A stretch of 64,000 nt of DNA from an uncultured Dehalococcoidia bacterium (GCA_951813535.1 OX638345.1:3278608-3342607); one strand, 5' to 3'; positions 43,968 to 52,091 are shown, numbered from the stretch's first letter. Numbers and translations: made by a program. The notes: a model not told the origin generated them from the sequence alone.

Positions 43968-44768
43968 ATGTTCGTGCAGCGCGACCTTACCGACACCGTC
44001 CCCACTCGTGAAGGCAACATGCACTTTGTCAAACAGGGTGCCGGCTACCCGCTAGTGATGCTGCACCCCCTGGGCACATCCACTTGGGCGTGGAGCTCAG
44101 TAATAGATGCGTTCAGCCAGCACTACACCTGCTACGCATTCGACATGCTGGGGCACGGCGAGTCCGACAAACCTTCCCGACATTTCAACATCCCGGATTA
44201 CGCCCAGGCTCTGGACGACGCCTGCCAAATACTGAACATCCACCGCGGGCACTACGTTGGCAATTCGGTCGGAGCCGTGCTGGCAACTGAGATGGCCGCC
44301 TCGTACCCGGACCGGCTGGACAAGCTGGTCCTGGTCGGCGCCCCGGTTTGGGATGCCCGTACTGCTCCGGAGCGGATCGCCGAAGCGGCGGCCGGCTACG
44401 ACGCCGACGGCATGCCTGTGACCCGGACCATGGAACAGGCCAAAGAATCCACGACGTTTGCCGAACCACGGCAGGAATGGGTCGACGCCAACAACGGTAC
44501 GAGAGCACAGGCCGGCGCCTGGGTCAAAAAGCTGCACGAATCGCTGGCCTGGTACGACATTATGACCCGGTTGCCCCAGGTTAGCGCTCGCGAAACCCTG
44601 GTTTTGTACGGCGAAGTTGACCGGCTGCGCGACGGTGAGGAACTGCTGCACAACAACATCGTCCGGGCTCGTAAACACATCATGCCCGGCGTAGGCCATA
44701 TTCCGCAGATCGAAGATCCCGAAGGGTTCGTCGACGCGGTGTTGACCTTCCTCAAGCCGGGTAACTGA
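43968..44768 (+). CDS. alpha/beta hydrolase
   Basis: 266 residues from the ATG at 43968 (AGGAGG 7 bases upstream). It has the standard epoxide-hydrolase/esterase-like layout: HPLGTSTWAW oxyanion region, GNSVG nucleophile elbow (Ser about 95), an Asp in YGEVDRL, and the His of GVGHIPQIE. It is cytoplasmic. Substrate unknown. It is encoded just upstream of the first tubulin-like gene, on the same strand, with 130 bp containing that gene's promoter. Confidence 0.92.
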   Translation: MFVQRDLTDTVPTREGNMHFVKQGAGYPLVMLHPLGTSTWAWSSVIDAFSQHYTCYAFDMLGHGESDKPSRHFNIPDYAQALDDACQILNIHRGHYVGNSVGAVLATEMAASYPDRLDKLVLVGAPVWDARTAPERIAEAAAGYDADGMPVTRTMEQAKESTTFAEPRQEWVDANNGTRAQAGAWVKKLHESLAWYDIMTRLPQVSARETLVLYGEVDRLRDGEELLHNNIVRARKHIMPGVGHIPQIEDPEGFVDAVLTFLKPGN

Positions 44769-44803
44769 TCGCTAAACCCGGACAAGCCGGTCATCGGGCT
44801 GGC

Positions 44804-44833
44804 TTGGCATTGCGGATGCATCCGCGTTAAAAT
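44804..44833 (+). promoter_or_regulatory. promoter with palindromic spacer, tubulin-like gene 1
   Basis: TTGGCA (44804-44809), 18 bases, TAAAAT (44828-44833). The spacer contains GCGGATGCATCCGC at 44812-44825, a perfect 14-bp palindrome between the two RNA polymerase contact boxes, as expected for a repressor or activator site. It lies about 70 bp before the ATG. Confidence 0.6.
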
Positions 44834-44901
44834 AGAGCCGACGGCGGCCCGACACCGGGCATGCCGTCGGCAAAAATTGTTGTTTCGGTTCATCATCTCC
44901 C

Positions 44902-46275
44902 ATGCCATCGACCTTCGTCAGAGCTCGTAGTCGTAACCATCGCCTGCTCCACACCGCCAAGCGCGGCGTCGTGGGGAGCATTCCGCCGACGCTGGTTGTC
45001 GTCGGCGTGGGCACGGCCGGGGTGCGGCGTTCCATGCTGTTTTCGGAGCGTATGTCCGAGCTGTCTGCCGCCGGCCGCATTCAGACCGCGGTTTACTACG
45101 ACTGCAACGAGGTCACAGTGGCCAACGTGCAGAAGACGCTGCAAAAGTCGTTTGGCGCGGCCCGGACCGGCGCCGGCACGCAGGTGCTGTTTCCAAATTA
45201 CGTTCCGGTGCCCAACGGATTCATGCGCGATCCGACGCGGTTTCGAGACTTCCGGGGACCATTGGAACGGGACATGGACAACATCGTCAGCCAGGTTATG
45301 CTCCATTCAGAGCGCTGCGGGCGTGTGCCGGAGACCATCGTCGAGTTCATGGGATTTTCGGGGCACGCGGTGCTGGGTGGCCTCTTGCATCAAAAGCTGC
45401 TGAACGCGTTCCCTAACACCACCATCCTACCGGTCATGATGCTCCCCAAGGACCACGTAGCTGAGGAGTGGACCAGGCGATATATCTGGGAACAATACGA
45501 AAACCTGCTGTCCGGCTCCAACTGTCTGGTAACCACCCAATCTGATGTCAACGCGCGGGAAGATGACGCCCGTCTGGCTACTGGACTGGCCGGATTCGAG
45601 GTCGCAGAATTCGGGGAAGACAACGATCCCGCAATCAGCCAGTTGGGGGTGACCCTGAGGCGGCTGATGGCTGCTTCGGGTGGCTGGCTCGGGATGGCCG
45701 CGGTGAAACGCAGGATGCCGGTCACGAAAAAATTCGAATGGCTGAATTTTCCGCCCTGGTGGCGTCAGTACGCGGCCGTGGGACCGGACGACGATCTGTC
45801 CTCGTTGTTGGGAAACGCGATTTGGTCGACCTTGGACCCGGCGGCGCAGCTGGCGGAGGGAATCAATCAGCCGCCCAACGCGCCGCAGGAAATAGTCGTC
45901 TCTCTGCCACTGCACGGTGACGAGTTGGAACCGGTGGCTTCGCAAGCAGCAGAGGCGCTCGACCAGAGCAGTATCTTTGACCGGTTTACCAACCTGGACA
46001 TCGCGTTCAATACCGCACGTTTCACCGACGGCATCGAGCCCGATCCGTACATGCACGTTACGAGGATTTATCCCGTGAACGGCGAATTGCAGACCGTTGC
46101 GGAGATTCTGCGTGGCCCGGGGGCTGCGCTTCCCTATGGCGCCGCTGCTATGGCGGAGACGGGTTTCGGATCATATTTCCACGGGCGGGAGGTGGCGTTC
46201 AATCCGGTGCTGCCACCGGCCGGTGACGGTACGGAATTCGAGGATGACGGACAGCAGCATGTCCGATATGTTTAG
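44902..46275 (+). CDS. divergent tubulin/FtsZ-like protein, paralogue 1
   Basis: 457 residues. A first strand-loop, VVVGVGTAG (33-40), is placed like the T1 nucleotide loop of FtsZ; YYDCN (65-69) follows; VEFMGFSGHAVLGG (147-160) sits where FtsZ has its GGGTGTG signature and is followed by a helix and the strand ILPVMMLP. The exact Gly-rich signature is altered, so GTP binding is unproven. No signal or membrane segment is seen. The neighbour at 46525 is a clear paralogue (GTAG, YDCN, and GF.GHA.LGG conserved). No ribosome site is clear before the ATG; a promoter is present. Confidence 0.6.
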   Translation: MPSTFVRARSRNHRLLHTAKRGVVGSIPPTLVVVGVGTAGVRRSMLFSERMSELSAAGRIQTAVYYDCNEVTVANVQKTLQKSFGAARTGAGTQVLFPNYVPVPNGFMRDPTRFRDFRGPLERDMDNIVSQVMLHSERCGRVPETIVEFMGFSGHAVLGGLLHQKLLNAFPNTTILPVMMLPKDHVAEEWTRRYIWEQYENLLSGSNCLVTTQSDVNAREDDARLATGLAGFEVAEFGEDNDPAISQLGVTLRRLMAASGGWLGMAAVKRRMPVTKKFEWLNFPPWWRQYAAVGPDDDLSSLLGNAIWSTLDPAAQLAEGINQPPNAPQEIVVSLPLHGDELEPVASQAAEALDQSSIFDRFTNLDIAFNTARFTDGIEPDPYMHVTRIYPVNGELQTVAEILRGPGAALPYGAAAMAETGFGSYFHGREVAFNPVLPPAGDGTEFEDDGQQHVRYV

Positions 46276-46316
46276 CAAACCTAGCGTTTTTTTGAAATGT
46301 GCGCAACGCATTCGGT

Positions 46317-46345
46317 TTGACGTATTTGTTTTCATCTGGTATAGT
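46317..46345 (+). promoter_or_regulatory. strong sigma70 promoter, tubulin-like gene 2
   Basis: TTGACG (46317-46322), exactly 17 bases, TATAGT (46340-46345). Expected start near 46352 gives an untranslated leader of about 170 bases before the ATG at 46525. Confidence 0.8.
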
Positions 46346-46464
46346 CGCGTCTGTTACTGTCATGGTGTACAACTATGCCGCGCAGATTGGTGTGAATCGC
46401 CCAGTCGCTAGGATGCCCGCAAGCTGTACGTCTGTTAGGTCTACGGTAGTTAGTCTAGGCTAAA

Positions 46465-46513
46465 AAGTACTTTGTCTGGTACTGGGGTAATCCCTCCCAA
46501 ATCAAATAGGGGG
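46465..46513 (+). promoter_or_regulatory. leader with possible RBS-sequestering stems
   Basis: AGTAC at 46466-46470 can pair with GTACT at 46479-46483. Next, CCCTCCC at 46492-46498 can pair either with GGGG at 46484-46487 or with the ribosome-binding GGGGG at 46509-46513. The two pairings exclude each other, so the leader could switch translation. Hand-derived; the stems are short. Confidence 0.35.
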
Positions 46514-46524
46514 TAAACATAACT

Positions 46525-48030
46525 ATGCCGCCGAAAAATCAAAATCGCACATTTCACATTCGCCGCAATACCCCACATAGGCTGGGCACGCAAGGCGACC
46601 TTACTCGGGACGGCACACCACCCCCAATCGTGTCGGTAGCGGTTGGCACCGCTGGCTACAAGCGTAGCTGGAGGTGGGCCAAGCGTATGGGCGAAGCCGG
46701 GGTATTGGACCGCGTGCAGAGCCTCCTGATGTACGACTGCAACCAGGGGACGATCGATTCTATTGATAACGAAACTCGTTCGATGCGCCGCGTTCGCGGT
46801 GGTCAGTTGCCGGTCATAATTCCCGGCTTCCTCCCCAAAGTAGACGGCTTCTTGCGCGACCCCAACGCATACAAGGATTTCTACGGCTTGATCCATCGGG
46901 ACATGGAAAGAATGGTGGACACCGTGGCACGCCGGTCTGAAGAGGTTGGTTCTCCCCCGCAATTGATTTTGGAATGGCTGGGGTTCGGCGGACACGCCAA
47001 ACTGGGCGGCGTCCTGCACGGAATGATGCGCGAGCGTTTCCCGGAAGCCACTTTCCTCCCCATCGTGCTGGTGCCCAGCGAAGCCGTTCTCAAGGAGAAC
47101 ATGCGACGCGAGACCTGGGGCGCGTACGAAGAAACCATCGGTACTCGCGTAGTCCGCAACAGCCGCGGCGTCCAGGAACTGCAACGGCATCCGGCCCTGA
47201 TTACGGACAACAGCCTCTCTCCCAACTTCGAACGGTTGGACGACAAACTGGCAATCGCACTCGCGTCCATGGAAGCCGGCATGCGTTATCAGGTCGACGC
47301 GGGTTCCATGGCGGAAACCGTCACCAGCTTCGGTGATTACTCCAACGGCTGGTTCGGGGTGCGTGTGCTGAACCGGCGCGTCGACATCGCCGACACCCGC
47401 AACGGCTCACGGTTGTTTGGGCCTTTCCGTGGTCGCGAGATCGTGGTCGTCAATGACAACGCCAAACAGTTGCCGTTCGCCATCAAATCGGCAATGTGGG
47501 ACATCATGGATCCCAAGCGCACCGACCTGCAACTGGCGAAACACCCGTTCCCAGAAGGCGACACCGTCATGCGCATGGTCATCACCCTGCCGGTCGAACC
47601 GGCCGGACTGGCCGAAATAGCTGCCGACGTCCAGGACCAGATGCACCGCGAAGATTTCGACGTGGCCTATCCGAACCTCATGTGGTCGTTCGCGTCGTCG
47701 AACTTCCAGCAGTCACCGGATGACCGCCACATGCACGTCTCGCTGTTCTTCCCGATGCAGAACGACAACATTTCGACCATCAGCGACATCATGGGCGAAG
47801 ACAACACCCCCATGCAGTTGGCCGGAACATTGGAATACGCCGGGTTCGGATCGCGCCACTTCATGCCGCCGGTCAACGGCCACGAGGCTGAATCCCAGTA
47901 TGGCTACGTCTCGCGGGGTCAACAGGTTAGGCTCGAACGTGAGCGCACCCGGATGACCACCGATGAGCGCCAGCCTTATGGTTATGGCAACGGTTACGGC
48001 AACGGCGCGGGTGGCGACTACGGCCGCTAA
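46525..48030 (+). CDS. divergent tubulin/FtsZ-like protein, paralogue 2
   Basis: 501 residues. It aligns with the gene before it: IVSVAVGTAGYKRS (35-48), LMYDCN (68-73), LEWLGFGGHAKLGG (149-162), LPIVLVP (178-184), and a later strand pair (RMVITLP) found as EIVVSLP in paralogue 1. The C-terminus adds about 45 residues: a charged stretch then a Tyr/Gly/Asn-rich tail (PYGYGNGYGNG), unlike paralogue 1. By analogy with FtsZ, the tail may bind a partner. It has its own promoter and 170-base leader, and a GC hairpin terminator follows at 48059. Confidence 0.6.
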   Translation: MPPKNQNRTFHIRRNTPHRLGTQGDLTRDGTPPPIVSVAVGTAGYKRSWRWAKRMGEAGVLDRVQSLLMYDCNQGTIDSIDNETRSMRRVRGGQLPVIIPGFLPKVDGFLRDPNAYKDFYGLIHRDMERMVDTVARRSEEVGSPPQLILEWLGFGGHAKLGGVLHGMMRERFPEATFLPIVLVPSEAVLKENMRRETWGAYEETIGTRVVRNSRGVQELQRHPALITDNSLSPNFERLDDKLAIALASMEAGMRYQVDAGSMAETVTSFGDYSNGWFGVRVLNRRVDIADTRNGSRLFGPFRGREIVVVNDNAKQLPFAIKSAMWDIMDPKRTDLQLAKHPFPEGDTVMRMVITLPVEPAGLAEIAADVQDQMHREDFDVAYPNLMWSFASSNFQQSPDDRHMHVSLFFPMQNDNISTISDIMGEDNTPMQLAGTLEYAGFGSRHFMPPVNGHEAESQYGYVSRGQQVRLERERTRMTTDERQPYGYGNGYGNGAGGDYGR

Positions 48031-48058
48031 CCGCTCAGCCTGGCATCAGACCCAAAAG

Positions 48059-48083
48059 AGGGGCGGGCCAATCACCCGCCCCT
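48059..48083. terminator. GC-rich hairpin between convergent genes
   Basis: AGGGGCGGG (48059-48067) and CCCGCCCCT (48075-48083), 9 bp with a 7-base loop, then TT. It separates tubulin-like gene 2 from the convergent LLM gene. Confidence 0.75.
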
Positions 48084-48139
48084 TTGGTTTGTCCGGATTG
48101 GAGACCCACGCTCGCAACTGCGATTGGGTCAAAGCGCGG

Positions 48140-49267
48140 TCAGTTGTCGGCAGCCAACTGCTGCTGGCGGGCCTTTTCCTTGAAGTGCGGGATGACGTAT
48201 TTGCCGAACAGCCGCAGAGTATCCATTACCTCATCATGCGTTACCGGGCCGACCTGGAACAGCGGCATGATTTCGTCCACGCCCATCCGCTCGTAGTCTT
48301 CGATATACTTGATGCAATCGTCGGGATCGCCGATGCAGAACCGGCCGCCCTCTTCGATCAATTTGCGTGAACTGACCTCGTCGGCGCGAGCGCTATCGGC
48401 GTTGACCGCACGCTGGTAATGCCACTGATAGTCGTCTGGCACCTTGGCCGGATCGTACCCCTGCCAAACGTACGAATCGCGGATCCGTTGCTGCTCCCGA
48501 TACCAGTCGATGATGGTTTCGGCGCGTTCAAAGGCCTTTTGGCGGTTCTCCATGCACAGGCCCACAGTGTTCCCGGCGACACGCGGATAAACCAGCTTGG
48601 TAGCCGGCTCCGGATTGGCAATGGCATCGCGATAAATCTGGATCAAACCCTCGGCCCGGTCCAGGCCCACGCTGGTTTGCGCCAGGCATCCCAATCCCTG
48701 TCGACCCACTTTTTCGGCCGTGAACTCCTGGCTGACCGCCTGCCAAATCGGAGGGTGTGGCTTCTGCACCGGCTTGGGAATGACCTCGCGGGGCGGGATC
48801 TGATAGTGCTTGCCCTCAAACCCGAACGTTTCCTCGGTCCATGCCCCGGGAATGATCTGAAGGTATTCCTCGACCATCTCCGATACGTCCGCCAGGTCAG
48901 ACCCATAGGGCAGCATCTGGTAGGGATAGCCGGAGCGGCCGATACCCAGGTTCACGCGCCCGCCGGAGATTACGTCCAACGTCGCCATGCGAGAGGCGAT
49001 GTTCAACGGGTGATGCAACGGCGCCAACACCACGGCGATACCCAGACGCATGTTGGTGGTACGCTGACTCAGGGCCGCCAGAGTGATGTCAGGAGCGCTG
49101 GAGTGGGACCATTCGGAGCGGAAATGGTGCTCGACGAACCACACCGACGTCATGCCGATTTCTTCGGCGAAGCACACTTGCTCCATCATTTCCTGGAACT
49201 TCCGGGTTTCGCTCTGGTCGTCCCAGGGCTTGGGAACCTGAATTTGGTAGAAAAGACCAAGATCCAT
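48140..49267 (-). CDS. LLM class flavin-dependent oxidoreductase
   Basis: 375 residues with luciferase-like features: WFVEHHFRSEWSHSSAP (the active-site EHH), GRVNLGIGRSGYPYQM, and KPHPPIWQA. It belongs to the same broad family as the genes at 2439 and 13206, but is not closely similar. It should use reduced FMN or F420. A GC hairpin precedes the next gene downstream. Confidence 0.92.
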   Translation of the reverse strand: MDLGLFYQIQVPKPWDDQSETRKFQEMMEQVCFAEEIGMTSVWFVEHHFRSEWSHSSAPDITLAALSQRTTNMRLGIAVVLAPLHHPLNIASRMATLDVISGGRVNLGIGRSGYPYQMLPYGSDLADVSEMVEEYLQIIPGAWTEETFGFEGKHYQIPPREVIPKPVQKPHPPIWQAVSQEFTAEKVGRQGLGCLAQTSVGLDRAEGLIQIYRDAIANPEPATKLVYPRVAGNTVGLCMENRQKAFERAETIIDWYREQQRIRDSYVWQGYDPAKVPDDYQWHYQRAVNADSARADEVSSRKLIEEGGRFCIGDPDDCIKYIEDYERMGVDEIMPLFQVGPVTHDEVMDTLRLFGKYVIPHFKEKARQQQLAADN

Positions 49268-49338
49268 AACAATGTTCTCCTGCGGTCACCCGCCAGTTGC
49301 GACGGTTGGGCGGATTGTAGCAGATCGATACCCAGACA

Positions 49339-49365
49339 AAGGGGGCGGGTACGGCCCGCCCCCTT
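49339..49365 (-). terminator. GC-rich hairpin after NHL gene
   Basis: AAGGGGGCGGG (49339-49349) with CCCGCCCCCTT (49355-49365), an 11-bp stem and a 5-base loop, just past the stop of the NHL gene (minus strand). Confidence 0.7.
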
Positions 49366-49392
49366 CAGCAGTTGGCTGAAAGCGCGAGAACC

Positions 49393-50277
49393 TCAGCCGC
49401 GGGCGTATTTGTCCACCGCTTTGTCGCCGGTCAACGCCAGGAAAATGTCTCCGTGAGCGTCGCACCAGATCCCGTGGGCGGAGCGGCTGTCCCAGCGAGC
49501 GAGCACATTTCCGTCCCGGTCGAAGATGGCGACCCGCGGGCTGTGGGAGTCGTCCAGCGGGGCGAGCTGGCTGACCACAAAGTCGCCTTCGGGCGTCTCC
49601 GCGATGTCGGTGGGGCGGCAGGTGTCGGTCCACATGGCGAGGAAGTCGCCCGACGTGTTGAAGACCTGGACCCGGCTGTTCTCCCGGTCGCAGACGTACA
49701 CCCGGTCGTCGCGGGTGACGAGCAGACTGTGGGGCAGGTGAAACTCGTAGGGGTGTTCCTTACCCGGTTTGCCCCAGGAATACTTGTGGTTGCCATCGTT
49801 GTCGAAGCGGTGGATGCGGGCATTGCGGTAGCCGTCGGCCACGTACAGGTCGCCGCTGGGCGAAGGCACGAGCTCGGCGGGGTAGTTGAACGGCCCGGCG
49901 GCTCGGGGAACCAGTGCGCCGGCCACCTCGCAACCCGTGTCCGAGTGGACCATGTACCGGCCCAGCATCTGGATGGGCTTGCCGTCCAGCGTGTACATGA
50001 TGCAAACCGAGGTGTCGCGATCGGTCAGGTAAACGATATCGTCCTCGATGTAAAAGCCGTGGGCGTAGACGAAAGAACCGTTGCCCCAGCCACTGGTGAA
50101 GTTGCCGGTTTCCCGGTCAAAAATGGCGATGGGCGGGTCGGCCCGGTGAAACGCGTAGATGCTGCCGGCCGCATCGCTGGCCAGCGCGCTGACCGCGCCC
50201 AGGGGGTGAGCGTCGGGCATCTTTGCCCAATCAGAAGTCAGCGTATATGTATGCTTTCCGCTTCCAACGGTGGTCAT
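49393..50277 (-). CDS. NHL-repeat beta-propeller protein 2
   Basis: 294 residues with five or six blades: SDWAKMPDAHPLGAVSALASDAAGSIYAFHR, FVYAHGFYIEDDIVYLTDRDTSV, GDLYVADGYRNARIHRFD, HLPHSLLVTRDDRVYVCDRENSRVQVF, and ARWDSRSAHGIWCDAHGDIF. It is similar to peptidylglycine-alpha-hydroxyglycine-lyase-type propellers (VADGYRNARIHRF is close to those). No signal peptide at this start. It precedes no obvious partner. Confidence 0.9.
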   Translation of the reverse strand: MTTVGSGKHTYTLTSDWAKMPDAHPLGAVSALASDAAGSIYAFHRADPPIAIFDRETGNFTSGWGNGSFVYAHGFYIEDDIVYLTDRDTSVCIMYTLDGKPIQMLGRYMVHSDTGCEVAGALVPRAAGPFNYPAELVPSPSGDLYVADGYRNARIHRFDNDGNHKYSWGKPGKEHPYEFHLPHSLLVTRDDRVYVCDRENSRVQVFNTSGDFLAMWTDTCRPTDIAETPEGDFVVSQLAPLDDSHSPRVAIFDRDGNVLARWDSRSAHGIWCDAHGDIFLALTGDKAVDKYARG

Positions 50278-50316
50278 GGTTTACCTCCAGAATTGATCGG
50301 ATCGACTGTCACACAG

Positions 50317-50351
50317 AAGTCGGGGCGGGTTCGCACCCCGCCCCGACTTCT
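50317..50351 (-). terminator. GC-rich hairpin after E1 beta gene
   Basis: GAAGTCGGGGCGGG (50317-50330) pairs perfectly with CCCGCCCCGACTTC (50338-50351); 14-bp stem, 7-base loop. It lies 6 bp past the stop of the pdhB-like gene on the minus strand. Confidence 0.8.
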
Positions 50352-50356
50352 TCCAA

Positions 50357-51412
50357 CTAAGACATCAATCTTCGGGCGGTGTTGACCACCCTCTCCGCGT
50401 TGGGTAGGTAGATGTTTTCCAGGGCGCGGCTGTACGGAACCGGGGTATGCGGCGGCGTCACGCGGGACGGCGGAGCGTCCAGATAGTCAAAAGCCTCTTC
50501 GGCGACGCGGGCGCAGATATCGGACGAAATGCTGCATACCGGCGTGTCCTCGTCCACAACCAGCAGCCGGTGGGTGCGGCGTACCGAATCCAGCACGTGG
50601 TCGTAGTCAATGGGCGATACGCTCAGCAGATCGATGACCTCGGCGTTGATTCCCTCTTTGGCCAACTCCTCCGCGGCTTCCACGGCGACCCACGTCATTT
50701 TGCTGATGCCCACAATGGTCAGGTCGGTACCCGGGCGCACGGTGCGGGCCTTCCCCAGAGGCAAGGTGTACATTTCCTCGGGCACCGGGCAGGTATCGCC
50801 GTACAGGCCCTTGTGTTCGAAAAAGACCACGGGATCGTCGTCGCGTATCGCGGAGAGCAGCAGCCCTTTGGCCGTATAGGCGTCAGACGGGCAAACGCCC
50901 TTGAGCCCGGGGATATGGCTGAAGAGCGAGTAGAACGATTCCGAGTGCTGCGCCGCGCTGCCGAATCCCGCGCCGATGCGGGTCAACATGACGAAGGGCA
51001 CCTTGACCTGACCACCAAACATGTAGCGCATTTTGGCGGCGTTGTTCAGCAGTTGATCCATGCACACGCCCACGAAATCGACGAACATCAGCTCAGCGAC
51101 AGCGCGCATGCCCGTCGAAGCAGCGCCGATGGCGGTTCCGACGAAGGCGGCTTCGGACAGCGGGGTATCCAGCACCCGCTCATTCCCGAACTCCTGGATC
51201 AGGCCCCGGGTGGTGCGGAAGGCGCCGCCCCAGGCATCGACAATGCCCAGGTGCTCGCGGCCGGCGCCGCCAGCGATTTCCTCGCCCATGATGATGACGG
51301 TTTCGTCCCGCCGCATCTCCTGGAGCAAAGCCTCGTTGATGGCCTCGCGTGTCTGCAATATGCGGGTTTCCCCGGTAGGGGGAAGCATTGGTGTTTCGGT
51401 GAGAGTTGTCAT
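50357..51412 (-). CDS. pdhB: TPP-dependent dehydrogenase E1 component, beta subunit
   Basis: 351 residues from the ATG at 51412. Beta-subunit landmarks: ETVIIMGEEIAGG, RVLDTPLSEAAFVGTAIGAA, AKMRYMFGGQVKVPFV, AGFGSAAQHSES, and late RRTHRLLVVDEDTPV. It makes the thiamine-diphosphate enzyme with the alpha subunit at 52107-53117. Pyruvate, acetoin and branched 2-oxo acids are the possible substrates; acetoin dehydrogenases resemble it most in length. The ATG overlaps the preceding gene's TGA as ATGA. Confidence 0.93.
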   Translation of the reverse strand: MTTLTETPMLPPTGETRILQTREAINEALLQEMRRDETVIIMGEEIAGGAGREHLGIVDAWGGAFRTTRGLIQEFGNERVLDTPLSEAAFVGTAIGAASTGMRAVAELMFVDFVGVCMDQLLNNAAKMRYMFGGQVKVPFVMLTRIGAGFGSAAQHSESFYSLFSHIPGLKGVCPSDAYTAKGLLLSAIRDDDPVVFFEHKGLYGDTCPVPEEMYTLPLGKARTVRPGTDLTIVGISKMTWVAVEAAEELAKEGINAEVIDLLSVSPIDYDHVLDSVRRTHRLLVVDEDTPVCSISSDICARVAEEAFDYLDAPPSRVTPPHTPVPYSRALENIYLPNAERVVNTARRLMS

Positions 51413-51789
51413 ATTCGGCCTCCCAAGGGGGTGATGCTCACTGAGCCGTCGGCAACGGCGTCGATGGTGATGCGATGGTTCCAGAGGAATTCCATGCCGA
51501 GGAGCGGTTCGGAGTCGAGTTGAAGCACCCGAACACTGCGGCGCCTGCCTCGCCAAATGACTGTTGCAGTGCCCGTCGCAATTTCAGTCATTTCTCCACT
51601 GGCCAAACGGCCAGTGCTACTTCTGTCCATCCTGATTCCCAGCCTGCGAATATATCGCTCCGGCAGAAGCAACTGCCCAGTGAAACCGGTATCCAGGACG
51701 AACGGAATAGTATGCCGGCGTTCTCCGGTGTCGAGAAGTGTGACGCGCAACAGCGGTTTGCGAGTGGTCGTGACAAACCCGTTAGTCAC
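51409..51789 (-). CDS. retropepsin-like (clan AA) aspartic protease
   Basis: 126 residues. FVLDTGFTGQLLLP holds the active-site DTG of single-domain aspartic proteases, and LLGMEFL the conserved late Gly motif. Such proteins dimerise for activity, like retroviral proteases. Start GTG at 51789 overlaps the stop of the upstream gene (GTGA), and the TGA stop overlaps the pdhB ATG (ATGA). Sitting inside the pdh operon is unusual. It may process or regulate something in the operon, or be a passenger of a toxin-antitoxin-like module. Confidence 0.85.
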   Translation of the reverse strand: MTNGFVTTTRKPLLRVTLLDTGERRHTIPFVLDTGFTGQLLLPERYIRRLGIRMDRSSTGRLASGEMTEIATGTATVIWRGRRRSVRVLQLDSEPLLGMEFLWNHRITIDAVADGSVSITPLGGRI

Positions 51790-52091
51790 AGTTCTGGCTC
51801 CTCGTGCCAGCCAATAAAATACGCTGCGGAGTATCCCACGCGCATGATGTACCCACGAGCGTCGGGGACTCGTGCTTTCAACCTGTGATCGGCCTTAACA
51901 CTGTCCTCGTCAATTTCGTATTCGCCACTGTACACGTCCACGATCACGTACTTGCCAATGTCCTTTTCGGTCATCAGCGGTCTTATTTTTTGACGGTAAA
52001 TCAGTTTGCCCAACGCCGAGATTTCGACGTCGGTCAAATTCGGTTGGCCCTTGCCCAGATCCATGACCGTGTAAATCTCCTGGTGATACAC
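51786..52091 (-). CDS. small protein paired with aspartic protease
   Basis: 101 residues from a GTG at 52091; an ATG nine codons later, with GGAG upstream, is also possible. The end SVKADHRLKARVPDARGYIMRVGYSAAYFIG resembles the C-terminus of small proteins often encoded next to retropepsin-like proteases. N-terminal half: DVEISALGKLIYRQKIRPLMTEKDIGKYVIVDVYSGEYEID. Function unknown; possibly a specificity or inhibitor partner of the protease. It lies 15 bp after the stop of the E1 alpha gene and overlaps the protease start. Confidence 0.75.
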   Translation of the reverse strand: MYHQEIYTVMDLGKGQPNLTDVEISALGKLIYRQKIRPLMTEKDIGKYVIVDVYSGEYEIDEDSVKADHRLKARVPDARGYIMRVGYSAAYFIGWHEEPEL

